Part shown: positions 23,997-32,070 of the stretch, one piece after another
How positions within the stretch are numbered: the stretch's first letter is position 1
Layout of the letters: each line of letters opens with the position of its first letter
Source: JAIBJN01 sp963775625
GTDB taxonomy: Bacteria > Actinomycetota > Thermoleophilia > Gaiellales > Gaiellaceae
Assembly: GCA_963775625.1 (NCBI GenBank)
Contig: CAVZJM010000001.1
Span: 49,616-113,615 of the forward strand
Direction: 5' to 3'
Length of the DNA: 64,000 nt
Made by a program: the position numbers and the translations under genes
The notes under the pieces: generated by a model
Told to the model about the DNA's origin: nothing
The model's input: the letters and a program-made list of their open reading frames with translations, nothing else
Database searches by the model: none

Positions 23997-25787
23997 CTAC
24001 TTGAGGAGCAGGAAGCCGATCGCCACGTGTCCGCTGACGACCGCGTCCTGGCGAACGCTCGTCTGCGCGCGCAGCCTGCCTGCGTCGCCGAGCCGTAGCC
24101 GCGCTACCAGCGCGTCCCCCGGGGGCTGGTTCTCGAAAGCCCTGAGCAGCTGGCCGAAGGTCTGCTCCGTGTCGTCGACGCATTCCTCGTCGACGATGAA
24201 GCAGGGGACCTCCGCACCGATCGATCCGCCTCCCAGCACCTCGATGAAGCCGCTTCGCCGCGCATTGTCGGGAACGCGCAGGGAGAGGTCGACGGTCTCC
24301 GCCCCCGCCCGGTGCACCGGCCTCAGGACGACGCGGAGGCGGATCCTCTCGCCGGGCTTGCCCTCGACGAAGTCCTCCTCCGTGTACCTCGAGCCGTTCC
24401 AGACGAGCAGGCGCCGCACGTCGTACCGCTCGAACGCCTCCTTCACGTCGAGCTTCGGCACGTCGATGCTCGTCACCTCGATGTCCTCGCCGTCGAACGC
24501 CTGCAGGACCTCGGCGGTGAAGGCGACCTCGAGAACCGAGTCGAAGGAGATGTCGAACTCGGAGGCGTAGCGCGTCGATCGCGTGAGCTCCCAGGTCGCT
24601 CCGCCGTCGCGGGTGCCGCGGATCGCGTACTCGATCGCCGAGCTGCCCCCGCCGATCCGGTCGATGGTCACGTCGACGTTCTGGAGGAGGTGTGAGAAGG
24701 AGAGGAAGGGCAGGAAGTCGGGGAAGACGGCCTCGCTCTGCCCCGTGCGGGTCGTGCCCAGATCGAGGTCGGTGACCGTGGAGGTGACCGGCGAGGTCTC
24801 CGGCCCCTCGCCCAGCACGCCGGCGATTCCGGCCAGGCGATCCTGCGTGAGCGTGCCCTGGTTCTCGGCGATGTTGGCGAGCTTGTAGCTGCCGAAGATC
24901 GGATCCTGGACGATCGTGATCGTGTCGGCGGCCCGGATGGCCATGGTCGTGCGGCCGGTCCAGTTGAACGGATGCCCGAAGGCGACCACCCGGTCGTCGC
25001 AGACGAGGGTGGTCGTCCCGATGCCGGCCACGGTCACGTCCCCGAGGGACATGGCTGCCGCGAACGAGTCGCCCGCCCGGAGCCGGCCGGACGGCGGCGC
25101 CGGGTTGCTGGAGGCCGACGAGCCCATGTACGCGATGAAGGGCAGGCCCTGGCGGTCGATCGCCGCCTGCATGCGCCGCAGGCCGCGATCGGTGAGCCCC
25201 GACGCGGAGAGCGGAGTCTTCAGGCGCGTCATCGTGGCCGTCTCGGTGACGGAGAGCCCGGAGGCCGCGGCCATGCGCGCCGCGAGCGCGTTCGAGACCT
25301 TCACTGTTCTTGGAGCGGGCGGGCCCGCGCCGAGGTCGAGCAGGTTCTCCATGTCCTCGGCAGGCGTCAGCCCGGCGAGGGTCGAGCCCCCGCCGGCGAG
25401 GCCGTACGCGATCGCGCCCGCGAGGCGGAGCTCGCCGCCGCTCCGGAAGAAGACCGGCGACCCCGAGGCCCCGGCCCAGAGCCCGCCCGAATCGGTCACT
25501 GCGGGGCCGGAAAGATCGGCGATGATGATGTCCCGGCCGGGCCCCACTGCGTCCCTGAGGATGCCGAGAACCTCGGCGCCGAAGGTGGAGGGCGTGCGTC
25601 CCTGGGTCACCGAGACGGCGGTGCCCCTCATCCCCGTGGAGACCTGATCGAGCGGCAGAATCGACGGGCAGTCGCCCGTCAGGCTCCCCGGCGTCTGGCC
25701 TGTCGCGGGGCCGGCCCCCCACGCCGCGACGGCGATCGCCAAGACCAGGAGGCCCGCAGCCGCCCGTGGCCCGCGCCTTACGGTCAT
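23997..25787 (-). CDS. Secreted SpoIVB-type (S55) peptidase-domain protein
   Basis: From ATG 25787 it has 596 residues. A signal peptide (RRGPRAAAGLLVLAIAVAAW, cleavage near ATG-Q) precedes an S55 domain. The likely nucleophile is the Ser of AGASGSPVFF, and the conserved VVAFGHPFNW fits the family. ILPLDQVSTGMRGTAVSV at the mature N-terminus is the characteristic opening. The C-terminal half is beta-rich with two nearby Cys (VPCFIVDEECVDD). In spore formers SpoIVB cleaves a membrane regulator; here sporulation is not implied, and a signalling or processing role in the cell envelope is likely. It heads the minus-strand unit with NfeD and CBS genes. Confidence 0.85.
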   Translation of the reverse strand: MTVRRGPRAAAGLLVLAIAVAAWGAGPATGQTPGSLTGDCPSILPLDQVSTGMRGTAVSVTQGRTPSTFGAEVLGILRDAVGPGRDIIIADLSGPAVTDSGGLWAGASGSPVFFRSGGELRLAGAIAYGLAGGGSTLAGLTPAEDMENLLDLGAGPPAPRTVKVSNALAARMAAASGLSVTETATMTRLKTPLSASGLTDRGLRRMQAAIDRQGLPFIAYMGSSASSNPAPPSGRLRAGDSFAAAMSLGDVTVAGIGTTTLVCDDRVVAFGHPFNWTGRTTMAIRAADTITIVQDPIFGSYKLANIAENQGTLTQDRLAGIAGVLGEGPETSPVTSTVTDLDLGTTRTGQSEAVFPDFLPFLSFSHLLQNVDVTIDRIGGGSSAIEYAIRGTRDGGATWELTRSTRYASEFDISFDSVLEVAFTAEVLQAFDGEDIEVTSIDVPKLDVKEAFERYDVRRLLVWNGSRYTEEDFVEGKPGERIRLRVVLRPVHRAGAETVDLSLRVPDNARRSGFIEVLGGGSIGAEVPCFIVDEECVDDTEQTFGQLLRAFENQPPGDALVARLRLGDAGRLRAQTSVRQDAVVSGHVAIGFLLLK

Positions 25788-25916
25788 ATCCTCGCGCTCC
25801 CTCCCATGGCGCCGGTCCCTGCCGGCGCAGAATGCTGGAAAGCTCAGCATGAGGGTTCTCGCTGCGGATGCCAAGTGCGTGCGGTCATTCCTGGACGAAT
25901 GTATGGGGCCTCAGAG

Positions 25917-25999
25917 TGCCGGGGGTGAGATTCGAACTCACACGCCCTTGCGGGCAGAGGGTTTTAAACCCCCCGCGTCTACCGTTCCGCCACCCCGGC
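25917..25999 (-). tRNA. tRNA-Leu (UAA)
   Basis: An 83-base cloverleaf on the minus strand. The acceptor GCCGGGG pairs with CCCCGGC. The anticodon stem is GGGGG with CCCTC around the loop TTTAAAA, giving anticodon UAA. A long variable arm (TGCCC-GCAA-GGGCG) marks a class II tRNA, and the T-arm is GTGAG-TTCGAAT-CTCAC. CCA is not encoded. It lies 15 bases beyond the mini-repeat at 26015. Confidence 0.95.
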
Positions 26000-26014
26000 G
26001 GCATGGAAAGACTA

Positions 26015-26070
26015 AGAGCTCGATTCACAATGAGCACGGTGCCGCCGAGTCGTCATATGAACCGAGCTCT
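26015..26070. repeat. 56-bp terminal-repeat-only relative of the 166-bp element (copy C)
   Basis: AGAGCTCGATTCACAATGA at 26015-26033 and, reversed, AGAGCTCGGTTCATATGA at 26070-26053 are inverted repeats. They have the same layout as the ends of copies A and B (AGARCTC at the outside, ATGA at the inside), enclosing only 19 bases without the core blocks. The outer end forms the TAG stop of the DUF3105 gene. As RNA it is a long hairpin and could terminate that transcript ahead of tRNA-Leu. Its kinship to A and B rests on the ends alone. Confidence 0.62.
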
Positions 26071-26743
26071 AAGTCCCACCCTGTTGTAACTGATCGAGCT
26101 CGAACTTCTCGGGGTTGTCGCCCTGCGGGCCGCGGAAGTCGTCGTTGAAGTCGTTCAGCGCCTCCTCGTCGAACGACCCGCAGCGGAGCATGTGCGTCCA
26201 CGCGACGGCGACGATCTGATCCGCCAGCGCGGGATCCTCCTCCTCGAGCTCGGGGGCCAGCGGCGCCACGATCAGCCCCCGGGTGTCCTGCGCGTACCAG
26301 TCGCGGAGCGCCGTCACGTCCTCGGGCGGCACGTCGCTGCCGTACTGGATGACGACGCCGCCGTGCTCGAGGTTGTGGATGTAGCTGATCTCGGGAACCG
26401 GCTGGTCGTAGAGGTTCCAGATGGCGGGCACCGGGAAGTGGTTTCCGCTTGTCGCCGGGATCGAGTTGTACTCGTAGTCCTCCGGGAGCTCCTCCACGTG
26501 ACTCGCACCGAGCGCGGCAAACGTCTCGAACGTGCAGTCGCCCCGGATGGAGGGCCCTGAGGCGGAGCTGTCCTCGCCGCTCAGGATGAAGGCCGCGCCG
26601 ACGGCGGCCACCGCGATCACGATCGCCGCGGCGAGCCCGATGAAGATGAGCCTGGTCCGGCGCGGGTTGCCCTCCTGCTTGTAGGCCTTGGGCGCCTGGA
26701 CGGGTCGTTTGGGCGGTGTCGGGACTCGATCCTTCTTGGCCAC
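26069..26743 (-). CDS. DUF3105 membrane-anchored protein
   Basis: GTG 26743 begins a 224-residue protein. A Lys/Pro-rich cytoplasmic head (AKKDRVPTPPKRPVQAPKAY) and one membrane helix (RLIFIGLAAAIVIAVAAVGA) precede an external domain with the DUF3105 hallmarks PATSGNHFPVPAIWNLYDQP and IHNLEHGGVVIQYGSD; the conserved His residues suggest metal binding. Biochemical function is unknown for the family. The stop TAG at 26069-26071 lies in repeat C. It follows the DinG-like gene on the same strand after 16 bases. Confidence 0.85.
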   Translation of the reverse strand: MAKKDRVPTPPKRPVQAPKAYKQEGNPRRTRLIFIGLAAAIVIAVAAVGAAFILSGEDSSASGPSIRGDCTFETFAALGASHVEELPEDYEYNSIPATSGNHFPVPAIWNLYDQPVPEISYIHNLEHGGVVIQYGSDVPPEDVTALRDWYAQDTRGLIVAPLAPELEEEDPALADQIVAVAWTHMLRCGSFDEEALNDFNDDFRGPQGDNPEKFELDQLQQGGT

Positions 26744-26759
26744 GCGGCCATCAAAGGTA

Positions 26760-28634
26760 TCAAGCTGTTGCGCGCTCCCTTGCCCCCAGGAACGCGGCGA
26801 CGGCGCCCAGCTCACCCACGAGCGGCGCCGGCGGGAGAGCCTCGAGGAAGCGGCGCCCGTACCCGCGGGTGCGGAGCCGGGGGTCGAGAATCGCCACCAC
26901 GCCCCGATCGGCGTGGCTGCGGATCAGGCGGCCGAACCCCTGGCGAAGCTGGAGCACGGCGGCCGGGACGGCGTACTCCGCGAACCAGTCCCCGCCGCCT
27001 CTGGCGATCCGCTCGCAGCGCGCCTCGACGAGGGGGTCGTTCGGAGCCGCGAACGGCAGCTTGTCGATGACGAGCAGCGAGAGCGACTCGCCCTGGACGT
27101 CGACGCCCTGCCAGAAGGTCTGCGTGGCGATGAGGACGGAGTCCACCTCGTCGCGGAAGCGCTCGAGCAGCCGCTCGCGCGGGGCCTCTCCCTGCACCAG
27201 CACGGGGTACGGAATGCGCCGCGCCAGCCGCTCGGCCAGGGCGTCGAGCCGGCTGTACGAGGTCGTCAGGACGAGCGCCCTCCCCTCCGAGAGGCGGCAG
27301 AGCGAGAGCACCTCGTCGGCGAGGCGCTCGTCGTAGCCGGGCGAGCGCGGCTCGGGGAACGCGCGCGGGACGTAGAGGAGCGCCTGCTCCCGGTAGTCGT
27401 ACGGAGAGGGCAGGGAGACCTCGCGCGCGTCGTCGAGCCCGAGCCGCTCGCGGAGGAAGCGGGGCTCCAGCGTCGCCGAGACGAGCACGGAGACGGCGTC
27501 ACGCTCCCAGAGGAGCTCGCGCAGTTTCTCGGAGACGTCGATCGGCGCCCAGGCAAGCGCCCCCTGCTCGGCCCAGGAGACCGTGTCCTCGTCGCCGACC
27601 GCCAGGCACGCTCCCAGGTCGTCGACGGTGGCGAGCGCCCTGCGGGCGAGCTGGTCGAGATCTTCGCTCCCGCCCCGCAGCGCCTGGGCGAGCTGGACGA
27701 GCGCCGCGGCCAGCGCGGCCGCGGGCGCGCTGGCCGCCTCGACGTCGGCCGCGCCCAGGCGCCGGCGCCCGCGGCCCGGATCGAGACCCCCGAGCAGCTC
27801 CTCGCCGCGGCGGTCGATCGCGTCGAGCGCGCGGGCGGGCACCGCCCGCGCCCCTTCGCGGCACCCGCGCTCCACGTCGCGGAGGAGCCGGCGCAGGCCC
27901 CCGAGCGAGACGCGCCCGCCGAACCAGGCGGCCGCGCTCTCCTCCAGCCTGTGGGCCTCGTCGAAGACGACGGCGTCGTGCTCCGGAAGGACGCCCGCGC
28001 CGTCGCCCGTCTTGGCCCGCACTGCGAGGTCGGCGAAGTAGAGCGCGTGGTTGGCGATCACGAGCTCCGCCTCCTGTGCCCTCGCCCGAGCCTGCTCCGA
28101 GAAGCACGCCGCCAGGAAGGGACACCGCCTGCCCGCACACCGGTCGGCGCCGACCGCCACCTCGTCCCAGAGGGTCGGCCGCGGCTCGAAGGAGAGCTCG
28201 GCCCGGTCGCCGGTCTCCGTCGTCTCGATCCAGCCCTGGAGGAGCTCGTACTGGGCCGCGTCCTCCGAGGTGCGGAAGAGCGGCAGGGCCAGCGTGTGGA
28301 GGCTCTTGCGGCAGAGGTAGTTCTGGCGGCCCTTGAGGACGGCGACGTCGACCTCGCGCCCGAGCGCCGCCGACGCTGCCGGGACGTCCTTCGTCAGGAG
28401 CTGCTCCTGGAGCGCCTTCGTCGCCGTCGCCACGACCACGCGCTTCCCGGACTCGAGCGCCGGGATCAGATAGGCAAGGCTCTTCCCGATGCCCGTCCCG
28501 GCCTCGGCGAGCAGGTGCTGCCCGCGCACGAGCGCGTCGGCGACCTCCTGCGCGAGCGCAGCCTGCTCGGCCCTCGGCTCGAAGCCGGGAAGCGAGGCGG
28601 CCAGCCGCCCGCCGCTGCCGAAGAACGCCTGCAT
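26760..28634 (-). CDS. dinG: DinG/XPD-type ATP-dependent DNA helicase with iron-sulfur cluster
   Basis: A superfamily 2 helicase. Walker A is LLAEAGTGIGKSLAYLIP near residue 48, and the DEAH box is DAVVFDEAHRLEE. Four Cys in YLCRKS and CAGRRCPFLAAC are spaced as the XPD-type 4Fe-4S ligands. Helicase C motifs are VLVSATLE, IATQTFWQGVDVQGESLSLL and the arginine finger region QGFGRLIRSHADRG. It should unwind 5' tails or R-loops during repair. ATG 28634 is chosen because similarity begins there; an ATG at 28679 would add 15 residues. Confidence 0.88.
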   Translation of the reverse strand: MQAFFGSGGRLAASLPGFEPRAEQAALAQEVADALVRGQHLLAEAGTGIGKSLAYLIPALESGKRVVVATATKALQEQLLTKDVPAASAALGREVDVAVLKGRQNYLCRKSLHTLALPLFRTSEDAAQYELLQGWIETTETGDRAELSFEPRPTLWDEVAVGADRCAGRRCPFLAACFSEQARARAQEAELVIANHALYFADLAVRAKTGDGAGVLPEHDAVVFDEAHRLEESAAAWFGGRVSLGGLRRLLRDVERGCREGARAVPARALDAIDRRGEELLGGLDPGRGRRRLGAADVEAASAPAAALAAALVQLAQALRGGSEDLDQLARRALATVDDLGACLAVGDEDTVSWAEQGALAWAPIDVSEKLRELLWERDAVSVLVSATLEPRFLRERLGLDDAREVSLPSPYDYREQALLYVPRAFPEPRSPGYDERLADEVLSLCRLSEGRALVLTTSYSRLDALAERLARRIPYPVLVQGEAPRERLLERFRDEVDSVLIATQTFWQGVDVQGESLSLLVIDKLPFAAPNDPLVEARCERIARGGGDWFAEYAVPAAVLQLRQGFGRLIRSHADRGVVAILDPRLRTRGYGRRFLEALPPAPLVGELGAVAAFLGARERATA

Positions 28635-28708
28635 GTCGGGACGTCGAGGGTAGAACGTCCGCCGGTCAGCATAGAACATCTGTTCGCTGTTCAGACGACT
28701 CGGGTGCC

Positions 28709-29140
28709 GTGGAACAGCGGCTCAGCCTCGTCACGCTCGGCGTCACCGACCTCTCCCGCGCCAAGGCGTTCTACGAGGCGCTCGGCTGGCGCGGGCAGCA
28801 ACCGTCCGACGACGTCGTCTTCTTCCAGGCGGGCGGGATGATCGTCGCGCTCTGGGGACGGGAGCAGCTGGCCGAGGACTCGACCGTCGAGGACGCGGGC
28901 GGTTGGGGCGGGGTGACGCTCGCGCACAACGTGCGCTCGCCGGAGGAGGTCGACGCCGTGCTCGCCGAGGCCGAGCGCGCAGGGGCGACGATCGGAAGGG
29001 CAGGCGCGCCGACCTTCTGGGGCGGCTACTCCGGCGTCTTCGTCGATCCCGACGGCCACCCGTGGGAGGTGGCGCACAACCCGTTCTGGACGCTCCGCGA
29101 GGACGGCTCGGTCGAGCTCTCTCCTCCGACTACAGGCTGA
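28709..29140 (+). CDS. Single-domain VOC (glyoxalase-like) protein
   Basis: 143 residues from GTG 28709. It starts QRLSLVTLGVTDLSRAKAFY and ends with GYSGVFVDPDGHPWEVAHNP. The glyoxalase/bleomycin-resistance fold is clear, with a conserved Glu ligand in WEVAHNP, and resembles the VOC proteins often annotated as glyoxalases. The reaction is unknown. The gene diverges from dinG and converges on the PIN-like toxin gene, whose 3' end it overlaps by 11 bases. Confidence 0.85.
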   Translation: MEQRLSLVTLGVTDLSRAKAFYEALGWRGQQPSDDVVFFQAGGMIVALWGREQLAEDSTVEDAGGWGGVTLAHNVRSPEEVDAVLAEAERAGATIGRAGAPTFWGGYSGVFVDPDGHPWEVAHNPFWTLREDGSVELSPPTTG

Positions 29141-29480
29141 CCACCAGACTGCGCCAGGCTTCCTCGGACGGGACCTCGGCGGCCCAGCGCTCGACGCCGG
29201 CGACGATCTCCGCAAACTGACGGTGACTCAGAGACCAGATCAGGATCACGCCGGCATGCTCACGCTCCGCCTCGGCCCATCTCCGCGCGATCGGGGCGAA
29301 GTCGCGACTGTTCCGCGTGACGAGAACGCGACGCTCCGCGGTCGCGAGCTCGAGCACGAGCTCGTCCTGCAGACCCTCGAGGTCGGCATCGCCTCCGAGC
29401 GCACGAACGTCGTGCCCGCGCTCCGCGAGCGCAGTCCCGATCCTCTTCCCGGAGAGGTTGGCGTCGAGTAGCAGCCGCAC
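29130..29480 (-). CDS. DUF5615 PIN-like protein (putative toxin)
   Basis: 116 residues with MRLLLDANLSGKRIGTALAE, RVLVTRNSRDFAPIARRW and HAGVILIWSLSHRQFAEIV. The acidic residues D6 and the RNSRDF stretch match the PIN-like DUF5615/Mut7-C nucleases usually paired with an antitoxin. Three bases separate it from the stop of the upstream gene at 29484, giving a typical toxin-antitoxin operon with the antitoxin first. RNase activity is inferred from the family only. Confidence 0.77.
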   Translation of the reverse strand: MRLLLDANLSGKRIGTALAERGHDVRALGGDADLEGLQDELVLELATAERRVLVTRNSRDFAPIARRWAEAEREHAGVILIWSLSHRQFAEIVAGVERWAAEVPSEEAWRSLVVSL

Positions 29481-29483
29481 CTG

Positions 29484-29912
29484 CTACGCGGAGCGGACAA
29501 CGAACGGGAAGAGCTCGCGCCACTCGTCGACCGGCCGCGAGTTCTCCTCGATCGCCTGCTCGATCTCCTCGGGGTAGCGCTCCCGATACGCCAGCGCGAG
29601 GCGGATCTGACGATCGCTCAGGTGCGTGTCGAACGCGAGATCCTCGGTGGAGCCGAAGTCGTCCGCCATCTGGCAGATCTCCCAGATGTCGAGCCCGCTT
29701 CCGATCACCCAGGGCCGGCGTCCCGCATCCTCGCCCCTGAAGCCGACCCCGGGGAAGCTTCGGGTCCGCATCGCCTCCTCTGCCAGTGCTTCCACGACAG
29801 CGCTCTTCGATCTGCGCACGCGCCGTGCCTCGGCCGCTACCGCCGCGTCAGTCGACCGCGAGAAGCGGACGCTGAAGGGCTCGCCCTTGACCTCCCGGCT
29901 TCGGCTTGCCAT
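29484..29912 (-). CDS. Putative antitoxin, ribbon-helix-helix plus DUF433-like domain
   Basis: 142 residues. The N-terminal PFSVRFSRSTDAAVAAEARR and RSKSAVVEALAEEAMRTRSF look like a ribbon-helix-helix DNA-binding segment. The C-terminal half (WEICQMADDFGSTEDLAFDT, then HLSDRQIRLALAYRERYPEE) resembles the DUF433-type antitoxin domain that pairs with DUF5615 toxins. ATG 29912 is the first gene of the pair. An imperfect inverted repeat 14 bases upstream could be its own operator. Confidence 0.75.
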   Translation of the reverse strand: MASRSREVKGEPFSVRFSRSTDAAVAAEARRVRRSKSAVVEALAEEAMRTRSFPGVGFRGEDAGRRPWVIGSGLDIWEICQMADDFGSTEDLAFDTHLSDRQIRLALAYRERYPEEIEQAIEENSRPVDEWRELFPFVVRSA

Positions 29913-29925
29913 GACCTCAGGCTAG

Positions 29926-29945
29926 CACACAAAACTTACAGTGTG
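29926..29945 (-). promoter_or_regulatory. Possible autoregulatory operator of the toxin-antitoxin pair
   Basis: CACAC at 29926-29930 and GTGTG at 29941-29945 are inverted repeats flanking an AT-rich AAAACTTACA. They lie just upstream of the antitoxin start in an otherwise GC-rich stretch, where a ribbon-helix-helix repressor would be expected to bind. No experimental motif is known to me for this family. Confidence 0.4.
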
Positions 29946-30013
29946 TGGGCGGAACCGCAAGCGCTGGTGGCTACGAGGAAGCCGAGGAACGCAACAACCG
30001 CCCACCGACGCTT

Positions 30014-30760
30014 TCACGTACCGCGGAAGCGCGGTTCGCGCTTCTCGAGGAACGCCGCCAGCCCCTCGCGGGCGTCTGCGGTCTCGAAGAGCTGCTGGCA
30101 GAGGGCCGCCTCGCGGTCGAGCGCCCGCTCGAGCGCCTCGCGGCTCGCCGCGTCGAGGAGCCGTTTCGACCCGGCGACGGCGAGCGGGGCGAGCGAGGCG
30201 ATGCGCTCCACCAAGCGCCTCGCCTCGGCCTCGACGTCCTCCGCGACGATGTCGACGACCCCGAGACGGAGCGCCTCGTCGGCCCCGACGAGCTCTCCGG
30301 TGAGCACGAGCCGCCGCGCCGCTCGCGGCGCGAGCAGGCTGAAGCCGTTCGAGATGGAGAGCCCGATTGCGACCTCGGGACAGCCGAAGCGGGAGGCCGG
30401 GCTCGCCACGCGGATGTCGCAGGCCGCGGCCAGCTCGCAGGCGCCGCCCACGCAGACACCGTCCACCGCCACGATCACCGGCTGCGGCGCGGCCACGACC
30501 TCCCGCGTCAGCCGGTTGAAGGCCGCCAGCGTCGCCGCCCACTCCTCCGGCGTCAGGGTCGCCGTCTCGCGCAGGTCGTCGCCCGACGAGAAGGCGCCGT
30601 CCCCGCCGTGCAGGACGATCGCGCGCGCGTCGCTCTCCCCTGCCTCGGCGATGGCGCCGCCGAGCGCGGCCAGCGCCTCCCCGTCCCAGGCGTTCAGCCG
30701 CTCGGGCCGCGACCAGCGGACCCAGACAGCGGCGCCCTCGCGCTCGACACGCACACTCAC
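30014..30760 (-). CDS. Enoyl-CoA hydratase/isomerase family protein
   Basis: 248 residues of the crotonase fold. The first oxyanion-hole segment is GDGAFSSGDDL and the second is GVCVGGACELAAACDIR, which also carries the first catalytic Glu. The second Glu is in SRFGCPEVAIGLSI. Both Glu positions are kept, so a hydratase is likely. GTG 30760 overlaps the stop of the CoA ligase gene, making it the last gene of the five-gene minus-strand operon that begins with the nitrilase at 35005. Confidence 0.9.
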   Translation of the reverse strand: MSVRVEREGAAVWVRWSRPERLNAWDGEALAALGGAIAEAGESDARAIVLHGGDGAFSSGDDLRETATLTPEEWAATLAAFNRLTREVVAAPQPVIVAVDGVCVGGACELAAACDIRVASPASRFGCPEVAIGLSISNGFSLLAPRAARRLVLTGELVGADEALRLGVVDIVAEDVEAEARRLVERIASLAPLAVAGSKRLLDAASREALERALDREAALCQQLFETADAREGLAAFLEKREPRFRGT

Positions 30761-32055
30761 GGCCGCTCCTCGCCCTCGTAGAGCCGGTAGAGCCGCTTCG
30801 CCTTGGCCTCGGTGCGGGGAAGCGTCGCCGCCCGGACGACGCATGTGAAGCCGAGGCGCTCCTTGACCGCCTTCGCCAGCTCCTCCTCCCTCCCGTCGAC
30901 GCCCTCGACGAGCACCTCCACGGGCGGCTCGACGGGAAAGCGCTCCAGCACGACGGCGAAGCGGTCGAGGCGGTGCTCGCGGAGCAGCCCCTCGAGCGAG
31001 CTCGGGAAGACGTTGACGCCCCGCACCCGGAACATGTCGTCGCTGCGCCCGGCGACGCGAAAGCGGAAGCCGGTGCGCCCGCACGGGCACTCGACGCCGA
31101 GGATCTCGGCCAGGTCGCGGGAGCGGAAGCGGAGCACGGGCGTCGCCTCGCGCGCGAGGTGGGTGAAGACGAGCTCGCCTGCCGCGCCGGGCTCGATCTC
31201 CACGGGGTCGCCGGACTCCGGGTGGACGAGCTCGACGAGCACGCCGTCCTGACCGAAGAAGTGGAGCCCGTCGCGCTCCTCGCACTCAGCCGCGAACGTG
31301 CCCCAGACGTCCGAGAGCCCGTAGGTGTCGCGCATGGTGGCACCCCAGAGCTCCTCCAGGCGGGCCCGCGTGCCGGCGAGCTGGCCGCCGGGCTCCCCCG
31401 CGACGATCAGCTTCCGCAGGCCGAGCAGGCGCGGCTCGATCCCGCCCTCCTTCGCGGTCTCCGCCAGGTAGAGCGGGTAGGTCAAGGTGGAGAAGAGCGC
31501 GGTCGGCCGCAGCTCCTCCCACACCTCGAGCAGCCGCCTGCTCTGGCCCAGCCCGACGGGGACCATCGTCGCGCCGGTCTCCTCCAGGGAGCCGTGGTCG
31601 ACGAGCCCACCGGTGTAGAAGCTGTAGTTGAGGCAGTGGAGGAGCACGTCGTCGGGCCGCGCGCCCGCCGCCCAGAAGGCGCGGGCGCCGATGCGCGCCG
31701 ACGTCTTCAGATCCTCGGCCGTGTACCCGAGCACGAGCGGCTTCCCGGTCGTGCCGGACGTCAGGTGGACGCGGACGACCTCGACCGGATCCGCGCAGGC
31801 GAAGTCGCCCAGCGGCGGATCGGCTTCCTGCGAGGCTCGGAGCTCTTCCTTCGTCGTGAAGGGGATGCGGCGCAGATCCTCGGCGCCGAGCACATGCTCC
31901 GGCCGAACGCCGGCGCCGGCGAGCTTGCGCCGCCAGAACGGCGAGCGCTCGTAGCACCGCGTCACCTGATCGGCGAGCAGCTCTTCCTCGAGCCGCCGGG
32001 TCCAGGCGGGCGGCATGGTCTCCGTGCGCTCGTCGAAGTAGGCCGCCCACTCCAC
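30757..32055 (-). CDS. PaaK-like phenylacetate-CoA ligase (AMP-forming)
   Basis: 432 residues. The adenylate-forming P-loop is RVHLTSGTTGKPLVLGYTAE. ATMRDTYGLSDVWGTFAAEC, RFRSRDLAEILGVECPCGRT and GRSDDMFRVRGVNVFPSSLE are strongly PaaK-like, including the short C-terminal domain. It should activate an aromatic or aryl-acetic acid to its CoA thioester. Its position 15 bases after the EamA gene and overlapping the hydratase suggests that the acid made by the upstream nitrilase is activated here; the true substrate is not readable. Confidence 0.88.
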   Translation of the reverse strand: MEWAAYFDERTETMPPAWTRRLEEELLADQVTRCYERSPFWRRKLAGAGVRPEHVLGAEDLRRIPFTTKEELRASQEADPPLGDFACADPVEVVRVHLTSGTTGKPLVLGYTAEDLKTSARIGARAFWAAGARPDDVLLHCLNYSFYTGGLVDHGSLEETGATMVPVGLGQSRRLLEVWEELRPTALFSTLTYPLYLAETAKEGGIEPRLLGLRKLIVAGEPGGQLAGTRARLEELWGATMRDTYGLSDVWGTFAAECEERDGLHFFGQDGVLVELVHPESGDPVEIEPGAAGELVFTHLAREATPVLRFRSRDLAEILGVECPCGRTGFRFRVAGRSDDMFRVRGVNVFPSSLEGLLREHRLDRFAVVLERFPVEPPVEVLVEGVDGREEELAKAVKERLGFTCVVRAATLPRTEAKAKRLYRLYEGEERP

Positions 32056-32070
32056 GCGGGTAGCGTAGAG

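Noticed and set aside
25788..25916. An integration site or prophage at tRNA-Leu
   Set aside because: No integrase, no duplicated tRNA end and no phage genes are seen on either side.
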